Origin: Comamonadaceae bacterium OS-4
GTDB taxonomy: Bacteria > Pseudomonadota > Gammaproteobacteria > Burkholderiales > Burkholderiaceae_C
Reading direction: 5' to 3'
Length of the DNA: 64,000 nucleotides
NCBI GenBank assembly: GCA_027924025.1
Contig: AP026970.1
Span: forward strand, 642,501-706,500
Part shown: positions 31,158-40,215 of the stretch, piece by piece
How positions within the stretch are numbered: position 1 is the stretch's first letter
Layout of the letters: every line of letters starts with the position of its first letter
The notes under the pieces: model-generated
What the model saw: the letters and a program-made list of their open reading frames with translations, nothing else
Told to the model about the DNA's origin: nothing
The model's database searches: none
Position numbers and translations under genes: made by a program

Positions 31158-32288
31158 ATGCTGCTGACCCAAGACCAGGAAATGATCCGCGACGCCGTGC
31201 GCGACTTTGCCCAAGCCGAGCTCTGGCCGAACGCCGCCAAGTGGGACAAAGAGCACACATTCCCCAAAGCCGCGCACCAAGGCTTGGCCGCGCTGGGCGC
31301 CTACGGCATTTGCGTGCCTGAAGAATTGGGCGGCGCGGGGCTGGACTACGTGACCCTGGCGTTGGTGCTGGAAGAAATTGCCGCTGGTGATGGCGGCACC
31401 AGCACGGTGATCAGCGTCACTAACTGCCCGGTCAACGCCATCCTGATGAAGTTCGGCAATGCGCAGCAGAAAAAGCAGTGGCTGGAGCCCCTGGCCCAGG
31501 GCCAGATGCTGGGCGCCTTTTGCCTGACCGAGCCGCATGTGGGCAGCGATGCCTCAAGCCTGCGCACCACGGCGCTCAGGCAGGGCGATGAATACGTCAT
31601 CAACGGCGTCAAACAGTTCATCACCAGTGGCAAGAACGGCGATGTAGCCATCGTCATCGCGGTGACCGACAAGAGCGCGGGCAAGAAGGGCATGAGCGCC
31701 TTCCTGGTGCCCACCAATGCACCGGGCTATGTGGTCGCGCGCCTAGAAGACAAGCTCGGCCAGCACAGCAGCGACACCGCCCAGATCAACTTCGACAACT
31801 GCCGCATTCCCGCCGAGAACCTGATCGGCAAAGAGGGCGAGGGTTATGGCATTGCGCTCGGTGGGCTGGAGGGCGGGCGCATCGGCATTGCCGCGCAAAG
31901 CGTGGGCATGGCCCGCAGCGCACTCGACGTGGCGATTGCCTATGCCAAGGACCGCCAGAGCTTCGGCCAGCCCATCTTCAACCACCAAGCTGTCGGCTTC
32001 CGTTTGGCGGACTGCGCCACCCAGCTGGAAGCTGCGCGGCAACTTATCTGGCATGCCGCTGCCCTGCGTGACGCGGGCCGCCCGTGTTTGAAAGAAGCCG
32101 CCATGGCCAAACTCTTTGCCAGCGAAATGGCGGAGAAGGTGTGTAGCGCCGCCATCCAAACCCTGGGCGGCTACGGCTATGTGAGCGACTTCCCCGTTGA
32201 GCGCATCTACCGCGACGTGCGCGTGTGCCAGATTTATGAAGGCACCAGCGACGTGCAGAAGATCATCATCCAGCGCGCACTGGCTTGA
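31158..32288 (+). CDS. Acyl-CoA dehydrogenase, short/branched-chain type
   Basis: The 376-aa flavoenzyme has the signatures GAFCLTEPHVGSDASSLRTTA, FITSGKNGDVAIVI and QTLGGYGYVSDFPVERIYRDVRV. The catalytic glutamate is in the usual place, Glu361 of YEGTSDVQK, unlike the isovaleryl-CoA dehydrogenase at 14606, so it serves a different short or branched acyl-CoA. The LiuR-type operator upstream of the cluster suggests a role in isoleucine/valine or general short-chain oxidation. Confidence 0.92.
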   Translation: MLLTQDQEMIRDAVRDFAQAELWPNAAKWDKEHTFPKAAHQGLAALGAYGICVPEELGGAGLDYVTLALVLEEIAAGDGGTSTVISVTNCPVNAILMKFGNAQQKKQWLEPLAQGQMLGAFCLTEPHVGSDASSLRTTALRQGDEYVINGVKQFITSGKNGDVAIVIAVTDKSAGKKGMSAFLVPTNAPGYVVARLEDKLGQHSSDTAQINFDNCRIPAENLIGKEGEGYGIALGGLEGGRIGIAAQSVGMARSALDVAIAYAKDRQSFGQPIFNHQAVGFRLADCATQLEAARQLIWHAAALRDAGRPCLKEAAMAKLFASEMAEKVCSAAIQTLGGYGYVSDFPVERIYRDVRVCQIYEGTSDVQKIIIQRALA

Positions 32289-32293
32289 GCTTC

Positions 32294-33211
32294 ATGGCAC
32301 ACGCACTGCCTGCCGGCGTTACTGTCTTTGAGCGGGGCTGGCTGTCCAGCAACAACATCTTGATCCAAGGTGAGGGCGGCACCGCGCTCATCGACAGCGG
32401 CTATTGCACCCACGTCGATCAGACGCTGGCGCTCGTCGATTCGGCGCTCCAAGGCCGGCCGCTGGACCTGCTGCTCAACACCCATTTGCACAGCGACCAC
32501 TGCGGGGGCAATGCCGCACTGCAGGCGCGCTACCCCGAGATGGAAACGCATATTCCACCGGGCCACGCTGACTATGTGCGCGTGTGGGACGCACATGCCC
32601 TGAGCTACACACCCACCGGCCAGCAATGCCCCCGCTTCCGTTTGAATGCCACACTGCAACCGGGCACCGAAATGCGGCTCGGCGACCTGCATTGGCAGGT
32701 GCATGCGGCACCGGGGCACGACCCGCATTCCGTCATCCTGTTTGAGCCGCAAAGCCGCACGCTGGTGTCGGCAGACGCCTTGTGGGAAAAAGGCTTTGGC
32801 GTGGTCTTCCCGGAGCTGGACGGCGACGACGCGTTCGACGAAGTCGCCGCCACGCTGGAGGTGATCGAGCGCTTGAACCCTGCCACCGTTATCCCCGGCC
32901 ATGGCGCCCCGTTCACAGATGCGCCGCAGGCCATTGCCTATGCACGCCAGCGCCTCAACGGTTTTGTGCAAAACCCGGCGAAGCATTTGCAGTACGCGGC
33001 CAAGGTGCTGCTCAAGTTCAAATTGCTCGAAACCCGCCACTTGCCCTTGCCCGCACTGGTTGCATGGGCGCGCAACACCAGCTATTTCAACGACACCTTC
33101 CAAAGGCACTTTGCCGACGCCACCTTGGAAGAGGCCACCCGGCAACTGGTGCAGGACTTGGTGCGATCCGGCGCTGCAAAGCTGCAAGATGGCGTGGTGT
33201 TTGACGCCTGA
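32294..33211 (+). CDS. MBL-fold metallohydrolase
   Basis: The 305-aa protein has the metallo-beta-lactamase zinc motif THLHSDHCGG (His64, His66, Asp68, His69), a second metal-ligand region in HAAPGHDPHSVILF and a third in VIPGHGAPF. Homologues include glyoxalase II and thioesterase-like hydrolases; next to acyl-CoA enzymes a thioester substrate is plausible. I start at the ATG at 32294. A TTG at 32285 overlapping the upstream stop is an alternative that adds three residues. Confidence 0.87.
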   Translation: MAHALPAGVTVFERGWLSSNNILIQGEGGTALIDSGYCTHVDQTLALVDSALQGRPLDLLLNTHLHSDHCGGNAALQARYPEMETHIPPGHADYVRVWDAHALSYTPTGQQCPRFRLNATLQPGTEMRLGDLHWQVHAAPGHDPHSVILFEPQSRTLVSADALWEKGFGVVFPELDGDDAFDEVAATLEVIERLNPATVIPGHGAPFTDAPQAIAYARQRLNGFVQNPAKHLQYAAKVLLKFKLLETRHLPLPALVAWARNTSYFNDTFQRHFADATLEEATRQLVQDLVRSGAAKLQDGVVFDA

Positions 33212-33228
33212 GATTGAAGGAGACTCCC

Positions 33229-33651
33229 ATGCCCATTACCAAAGGATCCCGTGCACTGGTGGACGAAGCCATGGCGCAGGTCACCACCTACAGCGTGGCC
33301 GAGGTGCAAGCCCGCCTGCAAGACCCGGCTATGCAAATCGTGGATATCCGCGACATCCGTGAGCTGAACGACGGTACCGTGGTGGGCGCCTTTCATGCGC
33401 CGCGCGGTATGTTGGAGTTTTGGGTAGACCCCGAGTCGCCGTACCACAAGCCCCTGTTTGCCGATGAGTCCAAAGAGTTCATCCTGTTTTGCGGAGCTGG
33501 CTGGCGCAGTGCGCTGGCTGCCAAAGCCTTGCAGGACATGGGCATGAGCAATGTGGCCCACATCGACGGCGGCTGGGGCGAATGGGTGAAGGCCGGCGCG
33601 CCCACAGAAACCCTGGAAGCGCAAAAGGCGCGCCGCCAAGCCAAGGGCTAA
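33229..33651 (+). CDS. Single-domain rhodanese
   Basis: The 140-aa protein has one rhodanese domain with the catalytic loop CGAGWRS, where Cys88 would carry the persulfide. The substrate-strand pattern IVDIRDIRELNDGTVVGAFHAPRGML is present. It probably transfers sulfur or detoxifies thiol compounds in the cytoplasm. The ATG at 33229 follows an AAGGAG ribosome site by 8 bp; a TTG five codons upstream is rejected. Confidence 0.9.
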   Translation: MPITKGSRALVDEAMAQVTTYSVAEVQARLQDPAMQIVDIRDIRELNDGTVVGAFHAPRGMLEFWVDPESPYHKPLFADESKEFILFCGAGWRSALAAKALQDMGMSNVAHIDGGWGEWVKAGAPTETLEAQKARRQAKG

Positions 33652-33682
33652 TGCCACCTAAAGCCAAGGCATGATGGAGGGC

Positions 33683-34090
33683 ATGAAGCCCTTTGTGATG
33701 ACAGAAGCCTGCCCCTGTGGCCGGCAACACCAGAAAAAAAACCTCCCCTATGGCCAATGCTGCGGCCGTTGGCTGGAGAGCGAGTCCCCCGCCCCCGATG
33801 CCGAGAGCCTGATGCGCAGCCGCTACTGCGCTTTTGTGCTGGAGCGCGAGGCGTACCTTCTTAAAACTTGGCACGCCAGCCACCGGCCGGAACGCATCGA
33901 GTTCGACCCCGGCGTCAAATGGCTGGGGCTGGACGTGCGAACCCACACACAAGACGATGCCACTCATGCACAGGTAGAGTTCGTCGCTCGCCAAAAGCCG
34001 GCCAGCGGCGCGGCAGTGCGCTTGCACGAGCGCAGCCGCTTTGTGCGGGAGGCCGGAGCCTGGTTGTATGTGGATGGAGACCAACCATGA
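33683..34090 (+). CDS. YchJ/UPF0225-type protein with SEC-C zinc motif
   Basis: The 135-aa protein begins with a SEC-C-like zinc-binding motif, CPCGRQHQKKNLPYGQCCG, followed by the YchJ-family core MRSRYCAFVLEREAYLLKTWHASHRP and FVARQ. The family is conserved in proteobacteria without a defined role. Upstream ATGs at 33671 and 33674 would add four or three residues. It overlaps the HAD gene by 4 bp (ATGA). Confidence 0.86.
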   Translation: MKPFVMTEACPCGRQHQKKNLPYGQCCGRWLESESPAPDAESLMRSRYCAFVLEREAYLLKTWHASHRPERIEFDPGVKWLGLDVRTHTQDDATHAQVEFVARQKPASGAAVRLHERSRFVREAGAWLYVDGDQP

Positions 34091-34767
34091 AATTTGAAGC
34101 CGTGCTGTTCGATTGCGACGGTGTGCTGGTGGACAGCGAGCTGATCACCAATGGCGTGCTGCGCGACATGCTGGCCGAGCAGGGCTGGGGCATGACCCTG
34201 CAGGAGTGCATGGCCGTGTTTGTGGGCAAAGCCGTGATGGACGAGCGCGCCCGCATTGAAGCTGAAACCGGCAAGCCACTCACACCCGATTGGATGGCGT
34301 CGTTCCGCGCGCGCCGCAATGCCGCGCTTATGGAGCATGCGCAGCCCATACCGTATGCGCCCGAAGCAATTGCCCGCATTCACGCGGGCTACGCCGGCAG
34401 AATAGCCTGCGCCTCAGGCGCAGACTTGCCCAAGGTGCTGATGCAAATGGGCAAGACCGGCTTGCTGCCGTATTTTGAAGGGCGGGTGTTCAGTGGCCAC
34501 GACCTGCCGCGCTCCAAACCCCACCCTGACGTGTACCTGGCTGCAGCGGCCGCGCTGGGTGCAGACCCCACGCGCTGCGCCGTGGTGGAAGACACGGTCA
34601 CCGGCGTTACGGCCGGTGTGGCGGCGGGTGCTATGGTGTTCGGCTATGCGCCGCAAGGTGAGGGTCAGGCCCTGTTAGCGGCGGGCGCCGCAGAGGTGTT
34701 TGACTCCATGCAGGCACTGCCCGCGCTGCTGGGTGTGGTGGACGGTGCGGAGGGCACAGACCGATGA
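34087..34767 (+). CDS. HAD-superfamily phosphatase/phosphoglucomutase-like hydrolase
   Basis: The 226-aa protein has HAD motif I FDCDGVLVDS (Asp9, Asp11), motif II in ACASGADLPKV, the motif III lysine in RSKPHPDVYL and motif IV VVEDTVTGV. A four-helix cap (residues ~17-85) places it among subfamily I phosphoglycolate phosphatase/beta-phosphoglucomutase relatives. The substrate is not predictable. It is coupled by 4-bp overlaps at both ends, to ychJ and the patatin gene. Confidence 0.88.
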   Translation: MKFEAVLFDCDGVLVDSELITNGVLRDMLAEQGWGMTLQECMAVFVGKAVMDERARIEAETGKPLTPDWMASFRARRNAALMEHAQPIPYAPEAIARIHAGYAGRIACASGADLPKVLMQMGKTGLLPYFEGRVFSGHDLPRSKPHPDVYLAAAAALGADPTRCAVVEDTVTGVTAGVAAGAMVFGYAPQGEGQALLAAGAAEVFDSMQALPALLGVVDGAEGTDR

Positions 34768-36128
34768 TGTTTCGTTGGCTCGTGTGCTGCGTCGCGCTGG
34801 CAGTGGCCGGGTGCTCCACACAAAAGCCCTGGATCAATGAGCCCGTATCCGTGGTGGCGCCGGATGTGCAGCGTAGCGCGGACGACGACCGCGACCCCAG
34901 CATTCTGATGGCGGTGCTCTTTTCCGGCGGTGGCGCCCGGGCAGCGGCGTTTGGCTACGGCGTTCTCATGGAGCTGCAGGCCCATCGATTTGAATGGGCC
35001 GGGCGCAACACCAATCTGCTGGACAAGGTAGATCTGGTGGGGGGCGTGTCGGGCGGCAGCATTGTGGCGGCTTATTTTGCGACCCACGGCTCTGCACACC
35101 TGCCGCGTTTCGAGCGCGAATACCTGCGGCAGGACTTTCAGGAGAACCTGTTGAGCTACGCGCTGCGGCCGGGCAATCTGGTGGCCTTGTCATCGCCGTG
35201 GTTTGGCCGCTCGCACCTGCTGGCAGAGCGCTTGGACAGCCTTTACGGCGGGGCTACTTTCGGCGATCTGGCAAGTCGCAAAGGCCATCCCGATTTGCTG
35301 ATTACCGCGACCGATATGACCTTGGGTACCGGTTTTGAGTTTTCCAAGACGCAGTTCGACCTGATCTGCTCCAACCTGCAATCGGTACCAGTGTCGTTTG
35401 CGGTGGCTGCCTCGTCGTCGGTGCCTTTGTTGCTCAGCCCGGTGACCTTGCGCAATTTCGCGGGCCAGTGCAAGCCACCCGAAGTGGCGGGCGACGCGTG
35501 GGAGGACTATCGCACCCGCCTTTATCGCGAGCAGGCCCGCAGCTACCTGGACAGCAAAAACCGGCCCTACATCCACTTGCTGGATGGCGGCCTGTCTGAC
35601 AACCTGGGCGTACGCCGCTTCTTGGACAGCGCGCTTGCCGAGGGCGGCTTGCGCCCGGTGTTGCAGCGCGCTGGCATCGAAGCGGGCGTGGTGCGCAAGC
35701 TGGTGCTGGTGTCGGTGAACTCCGAACGGGACCCCTCCACCAACATCGACATGAGTGACCGCTTGCCCGGCCCTGCCGAGGTGCTCGACACCTTGGTCTT
35801 TGGTGCCGGAGCCCGGGCGACCAAAGAAACCCAGGAGTTTCTTGCCGATGTCACGCGCCAGTGGAAGGGGGAGCTGGCCCAACGCTTTCGGGGTGGCAAA
35901 GATGTGTTTGCCAAGGATGCAGAAGTGCATGTGGTGCAGGTCAACCTGCGCGACGCCCCGGACGGCCAAGACTTGCCTCAGCGCACCAAGCTGCTGCAGA
36001 TCCCGACCGCCCTCACCATCCCGGGCGAGGATGTGACCCAACTCATCGCGGCCGGCCGGGCCACACTGAGGGAGTCGCCCGAGTTCAAGGCGCTCTTGCA
36101 AACCTTGCAGAAGAGCCGTGGCCCCTAA
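34764..36128 (+). CDS. Patatin-like phospholipase, predicted lipoprotein
   Basis: The 454-aa protein has a lipobox LAVAGC with Cys17, so it is predicted to be an envelope lipoprotein. The patatin features are the oxyanion loop SGGGARAAAF (residues 54-63), the nucleophile elbow GVSGG (Ser96) and the dyad Asp274 in LDGGLSDNLG. These support a lipid acyl hydrolase. It is the last gene of the cluster starting at 28068, followed by a hairpin. Confidence 0.88.
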   Translation: MMFRWLVCCVALAVAGCSTQKPWINEPVSVVAPDVQRSADDDRDPSILMAVLFSGGGARAAAFGYGVLMELQAHRFEWAGRNTNLLDKVDLVGGVSGGSIVAAYFATHGSAHLPRFEREYLRQDFQENLLSYALRPGNLVALSSPWFGRSHLLAERLDSLYGGATFGDLASRKGHPDLLITATDMTLGTGFEFSKTQFDLICSNLQSVPVSFAVAASSSVPLLLSPVTLRNFAGQCKPPEVAGDAWEDYRTRLYREQARSYLDSKNRPYIHLLDGGLSDNLGVRRFLDSALAEGGLRPVLQRAGIEAGVVRKLVLVSVNSERDPSTNIDMSDRLPGPAEVLDTLVFGAGARATKETQEFLADVTRQWKGELAQRFRGGKDVFAKDAEVHVVQVNLRDAPDGQDLPQRTKLLQIPTALTIPGEDVTQLIAAGRATLRESPEFKALLQTLQKSRGP

Positions 36129-36130
36129 CT

Positions 36131-36153
36131 GGCGCTGCCCGTCGGGCAGCGCC
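36131..36153. terminator. Bidirectional hairpin between convergent genes
   Basis: A perfect 10-bp stem GGCGCTGCCC / GGGCAGCGCC with a 3-nt loop lies directly after the patatin stop and just before the end of the convergent AraC gene. There is no T run, so termination would be weak or rho-assisted. Confidence 0.5.
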
Positions 36154-36161
36154 GAAGCGCC

Positions 36162-37280
36162 TTAGGCGCGGGCGCCCCCGGCGCGGCGGAATTCGGCCGG
36201 CGTCTGCCCGGTCCAGCCCTTGAAGGCGCGGATAAAGCTTTTCTCGTTCTGAAAGCCCGCCGCCTCTGCCACCTGCTTGATGGGCCGCTGGCTGCGCAAG
36301 AGCAGCTCGGTGGCCTTGTGGTGGCGCACGTCGTCTTTGAGGGCTTGCAGCGTCGTGCCTTCTTCCTTGAGCTGGCGGTGCAGGGTGCGGGGCGACACGT
36401 TCAGCAAACCGGCCAGCGCTTCGGCGCTGTGGGTGTCTTGCGGATGGTTGCTCAGCAGCTGCCGCACCTGCTGGCCCAGCAAGCGGTCGCGCCGGTACTG
36501 CAGCACGGTCAGGGGCAAGGCGTTTTGCAGCATTTGCTGCAAGGCTTTTTCGTCCCTCCGCAGGGGAAGGCGGAGGTAGCGCGCATCGAAATGGATGGCC
36601 GCTTGCGCTTCCCCGAAGCGGGTGGGTCCGCCAAACAACACGGCATAGGCGTCTTGGTGCGCGGGGGCTGCGAACGGAAAGCTCGCACCTTTCAAGGCGA
36701 TGCGTGAGTCGATCAGCCAGCAGGCCACGCCCAGCACGTTGCGCAAGACGGAGACCATGCAGAACTCCCGGATAGGTGAGGGCAAACCAAGGGCATGGGG
36801 CTTTTGCTCCGTATCCCCCGCCCGCGTTGCGGGCTCCTCCTTGACCTGCGCAAAAGCCCCATGCCCTTGGTTCGGTGGGGTTGCGTTCTCTGTGAGCGTG
36901 ATGCTGGCGGTATCGCCTGCGGTGCTCAGCGTGAGCGTGATGTCCGGGGCAATCAGGCCGTGGTGGCGGCACCAGCGGCTCAGGGCTACGTGCAGGGTGG
37001 GGGCGCTGATAGAAGCACGCACCAGCATGCCATAGCTGCCCCAGGGCAACCTGCGGCTGAACCAGCCCAGGGCTTCGTCGTCCAGCTCGCGCATGGCTGC
37101 TCCGGACAGGCGCTCCATCTGCCAGGCGGTGATGCGGGCATCTGTTGCTTGCAGGGCGTCTGGCGCAATCTGCGCCTGTGCAAGCACCTTCGATGGGTCC
37201 TTGCCGTAGCGTGCATAGGCGTGCACCATCGCTGTGGCGAAAGCCATGGGGGTTGCGGCAACAGGGGTAGGTGCGGGCAT
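36162..37280 (-). CDS. AraC-family regulator interrupted in frame by a palindromic element
   Basis: The 372-aa protein has an N-terminal ligand-binding-like domain (residues ~20-230) and a C-terminal AraC HTH pair (LAGLLNVSPRTLHRQLKEEGTTLQALKDDVRHH and IKQVAEAAGFQNEKSFIRAFKGWTGQTPAEFRR). Residues ~137-166 come from the family A element at 36785-36872 and encode [16 protein letters not shown]. Flanking domain sequence continues on both sides, so the element looks inserted in a loop and tolerated. It diverges from liuB with 112 bp between, suggesting control of that cluster. ATG 37280 is chosen; the longer frame would cross into liuB. Confidence 0.87.
   Translation of the reverse strand: MPAPTPVAATPMAFATAMVHAYARYGKDPSKVLAQAQIAPDALQATDARITAWQMERLSGAAMRELDDEALGWFSRRLPWGSYGMLVRASISAPTLHVALSRWCRHHGLIAPDITLTLSTAGDTASITLTENATPPNQGHGAFAQVKEEPATRAGDTEQKPHALGLPSPIREFCMVSVLRNVLGVACWLIDSRIALKGASFPFAAPAHQDAYAVLFGGPTRFGEAQAAIHFDARYLRLPLRRDEKALQQMLQNALPLTVLQYRRDRLLGQQVRQLLSNHPQDTHSAEALAGLLNVSPRTLHRQLKEEGTTLQALKDDVRHHKATELLLRSQRPIKQVAEAAGFQNEKSFIRAFKGWTGQTPAEFRRAGGARA
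36785..36872. repeat. Palindromic in-frame element, family A copy 2
   Basis: Two perfectly complementary 23-nt arms (36785-36807 and 36850-36872) flank a 42-nt core (36808-36849). On the minus strand the core matches the thiG copy at 41 of 42 positions, with the same inner GCCCGC-AAC-GCGGGC hairpin. The arms share essentially no sequence with the thiG arms beyond their innermost TGC/GCA. Total length is 88 nt in both copies. Confidence 0.92.
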
Positions 37281-37392
37281 CGAATGAGTGTGCCAAAAAA
37301 TGTGCCTCTTGTGGCGCAATTTGCAACCTTTGCGGTGGTGCGCGCCTGGGCTCCCGCCGCACAATGCCACTTGACCGAACAACACTGACCGG

Positions 37393-39024
37393 ATGCACCC
37401 CATGACGATGCTGGAATCCAAACTCAACCCGCGTTCTGCCGACTTTGTGGCCAACGCAGCCGCCATGCGCGCCCTGGTGGCCGACCTGAATGCCAAGATC
37501 GACAAGGCCGCACTCGGCGGTGGCGACGCCGCCCGCGCCAAGCACACCGCCCGCGGCAAGCTGCTCCCGCGCGACCGCGTGGGCATGTTGTTGGACCCCG
37601 GCACCCCCTTTTTGGAACTCTCCCCCTTGGCCGCACTGGCCATGTATCCCGACCGCGATGGCACCGACAGCGCGCCCTGCGCCGGCGTGATTGCCGGCAT
37701 CGGCCGGGTGAGCGGGGTGGACTGCATGATCGTGTGCAATGACGCCACGGTAAAAGGCGGCACCTATTACCCGCTCACCGTCAAAAAGCACCTGCGTGCC
37801 CAGGAAGTGGCCGCGCAGAACAACCTGCCCTGCATCTATCTGGTGGACTCCGGCGGTGCCAACCTGCCAAATCAGGACGAGGTCTTTCCTGACCGCGACC
37901 ACTTCGGCCGTATCTTCTTCAACCAGGCCAACATGAGCGCGCAGGGCATTGCGCAAATCGCCGTGGTGATGGGCAGCTGCACGGCCGGTGGCGCCTATGT
38001 GCCCGCCATGAGCGACGAGACCATCATTGTCAAAAACCAGGGCACCATTTTCCTGGGTGGCCCCCCGCTGGTGAAGGCGGCCACCGGCGAGGTGGTGACG
38101 GCCGAAGATCTGGGCGGTGGCGATGTGCACACCCGCCTCTCCGGCGTGGCCGACCATCTGGCACAGAACGATTTGCATGCGCTCTCATTGGCGCGCGAGG
38201 CCATTGCGCATTTGAATAAAAACAAGGCCCCGGCACCCGAATTACGTGCGCCGGTAGCTCCTAAATATGTAGCAGAGGAGTTGTACGGTGTCATTCCCAC
38301 TGACACCCGCAAGCCCTTCGATGTGCGCGAAATCATCGCCCGCATCGTCGATGGTTCGGAGCTGCATGAGTTCAAGCCCCGCTATGGCACCACGCTGGTG
38401 TGCGGCTTTGCCCATGTGGAAGGTATGCCGGTAGGCATCATCGCCAACAACGGCATTTTGTTCAGTGAGTCGGCGCTTAAGGGTGCGCATTTCATCGAGC
38501 TGTGCTGCCAGCGCAAGATTCCGCTGGTGTTCCTGCAGAACATCACCGGCTTCATGGTCGGCCGCAAGTACGAGAACGAAGGCATCGCCCGCAACGGCGC
38601 CAAGATGGTGACGGCCGTGGCGACCGCGCAGGTGCCCAAGTTCACCATCATCATCGGCGGCAGCTTCGGTGCCGGCAACTACGGCATGTGCGGCCGCGCC
38701 TACAGCCCCCGCTTCTTGTGGATGTGGCCCAACGCGCGCATCTCGGTCATGGGGGGCGAGCAGGCGGCCAGCGTGTTGGCGACCGTGCGTCGTGATGGCA
38801 TTGAAGGCAAGGGTGGCAACTGGAGCGCGGAGGAGGAGGAGGCCTTCAAAGCACCCATCCGCCAGCAGTACGAAGAACAGGGCCACCCCTACTTCGCCAC
38901 TGCCCGCTTGTGGGATGACGGCATCATCGACCCCGCCGATACCCGCCGCGTGCTGGCACTGGGCCTCAGCGCGTCATTGAATGCGCCCATTCCCGAGACA
39001 AAATTCGGCGTATTCCGCATGTAA
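37393..39024 (+). CDS. liuB: Methylcrotonoyl-CoA carboxylase, carboxyltransferase (beta) subunit
   Basis: LiuB transfers the carboxyl group from biotin to 3-methylcrotonyl-CoA in leucine degradation. The 543-aa carboxyltransferase has the tandem crotonase-like halves ([73 protein letters not shown]) typical of MCC beta. The partner liuD is three genes downstream. An AT-rich repeat (38248-38274) encodes the junction APVAPKYVA just before EELYGVIP. ATGs at 37402 and 37408 are alternative starts. Confidence 0.95.
   Translation: MHPMTMLESKLNPRSADFVANAAAMRALVADLNAKIDKAALGGGDAARAKHTARGKLLPRDRVGMLLDPGTPFLELSPLAALAMYPDRDGTDSAPCAGVIAGIGRVSGVDCMIVCNDATVKGGTYYPLTVKKHLRAQEVAAQNNLPCIYLVDSGGANLPNQDEVFPDRDHFGRIFFNQANMSAQGIAQIAVVMGSCTAGGAYVPAMSDETIIVKNQGTIFLGGPPLVKAATGEVVTAEDLGGGDVHTRLSGVADHLAQNDLHALSLAREAIAHLNKNKAPAPELRAPVAPKYVAEELYGVIPTDTRKPFDVREIIARIVDGSELHEFKPRYGTTLVCGFAHVEGMPVGIIANNGILFSESALKGAHFIELCCQRKIPLVFLQNITGFMVGRKYENEGIARNGAKMVTAVATAQVPKFTIIIGGSFGAGNYGMCGRAYSPRFLWMWPNARISVMGGEQAASVLATVRRDGIEGKGGNWSAEEEEAFKAPIRQQYEEQGHPYFATARLWDDGIIDPADTRRVLALGLSASLNAPIPETKFGVFRM
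38248..38274 (+). repeat. AT-rich intragenic repeat, family D copy 5
   Basis: The 27-nt stretch GCGCCGGTAGCTCCTAAATA plus TGTAGCA matches the copies at 11246 and 57064 in sequence and codon phase (APVAPKYVA). It lies in the linker between the two liuB halves. Confidence 0.65.
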
Positions 39025-39042
39025 TTTTGAAAGGGGAGAGGA

Positions 39043-40215
39043 ATGCGTTTTCGATTTTGGTTTGTCATAGCAGGTTTGTATGCGTTGATGTTGATGCCGT
39101 ACGCACGGGCACAAACGGTGCCTGCTACGCCCACTGAAGTGTTGTCCAAGGATATGCGCGAGGAAGTTGTGCGCATCCCTGTCACGGTCAAAAACCTGTA
39201 TGGCAAGGAGGAGACCAAGCCCATGCCCATCACCATCTATCGCCCGACGGGTGAAGGGCCGTTTCCCTTGCTGGTGTTCAACCATGGACGGGCCGTTGCG
39301 GCCAAGCGGGCGTCACAGGGGCGCTACCGGCCGGATAACGCAGCACGCTATTTCACCGCCAAAGGGCTGGTGGTGATGGTGCCTACGCGCATCGGCTACT
39401 GGGAAACTTACGGCGACTTTGATCCGGAGGACACTGGCAATCCCAACAGCCCACGTTTCGAGGGTTTTGACGAGGCGGTGTACGCCCAGGTCATGGCTAC
39501 AGTGAATTTCGCCAAGACCCTGCCGTTCGTGGACACCAGCCGTTGGCTGGTGGGCGGGCAGAGCGCGGGCGGGCATACGTCCGTCGTCGTCGTGGGGAAA
39601 GCGCCGCCCGGCTTGATCGGCGGCATTAACTTTGCCGGCGGCTCCGGTGGCAATCCCGATACCCGTACAGGCAATCCGTACGCCCCCGCGTCCTTGGAGA
39701 GCAACTGGGCCGGCTTGGCCAAGACGGCCAAAGCGCCGATGATCTGGCTGTACTGGCCCAACGACAAATACTGGGGTCCGGACGTACCCAGGTCCTGGCA
39801 CAAGGCCTGGGTTGCCAACGGCGGCAAGGCGGAGTTCCCCGTCTTCGCCCGTTCGCCGGGTGAAGAGGGACACCATGGTCTTGATGAGGACATGGACCAC
39901 TGGTTGCCTTACGTGGATGCGTTTCTCAACAAGCTCGGTTTCGCGGCTCCCGCCATCGCCGTACGCCCTCCGGCTACGGGCTTTGCCGCGATTGACGATG
40001 TCAGCAAGGTGCCGGTGCGAGAGGACAACAAGCCCGGTTACCAGCAGTTTCTGGGCCTGAAAACACCACGTGCTTTTGCGGTTGCAGAGCGTGGTGGCTA
40101 TGGGTCGGCCACTGGCGACTACGCTATCGGGCGTGCTATGGGCCGATGTCAGCGGTTTGGCTTCAAGTGCAGCTTGTACGCCGTAGACAACGACGTGGTG
40201 TGGGCTGGCAAATGA
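39043..40215 (+). CDS. Exported alpha/beta hydrolase with C-terminal extension
   Basis: The 390-aa protein has a signal peptide (WFVIAGLYALMLMPYARA-QT) and an alpha/beta hydrolase domain with the nucleophile elbow GGQSAGGH (Ser in QSAGG), an oxyanion region FNHGRAVAA and a late GHHGLDEDMDHW. The last ~70 residues (AFAVAERGGYGSATGDYAIG ... KCSLYAVDNDVVW) form a small domain also seen at the end of the next protein. An exported hydrolase between liuB and liuD is unexpected; its substrate is unknown. Confidence 0.8.
   Translation: MRFRFWFVIAGLYALMLMPYARAQTVPATPTEVLSKDMREEVVRIPVTVKNLYGKEETKPMPITIYRPTGEGPFPLLVFNHGRAVAAKRASQGRYRPDNAARYFTAKGLVVMVPTRIGYWETYGDFDPEDTGNPNSPRFEGFDEAVYAQVMATVNFAKTLPFVDTSRWLVGGQSAGGHTSVVVVGKAPPGLIGGINFAGGSGGNPDTRTGNPYAPASLESNWAGLAKTAKAPMIWLYWPNDKYWGPDVPRSWHKAWVANGGKAEFPVFARSPGEEGHHGLDEDMDHWLPYVDAFLNKLGFAAPAIAVRPPATGFAAIDDVSKVPVREDNKPGYQQFLGLKTPRAFAVAERGGYGSATGDYAIGRAMGRCQRFGFKCSLYAVDNDVVWAGK

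Noticed and set aside
36085-38178. 697-aa minus-strand open frame across the AraC and liuB genes
   Set aside because: It lies in the wrong frame of two clear genes. Its length reflects GC bias, and its sequence has no domain.
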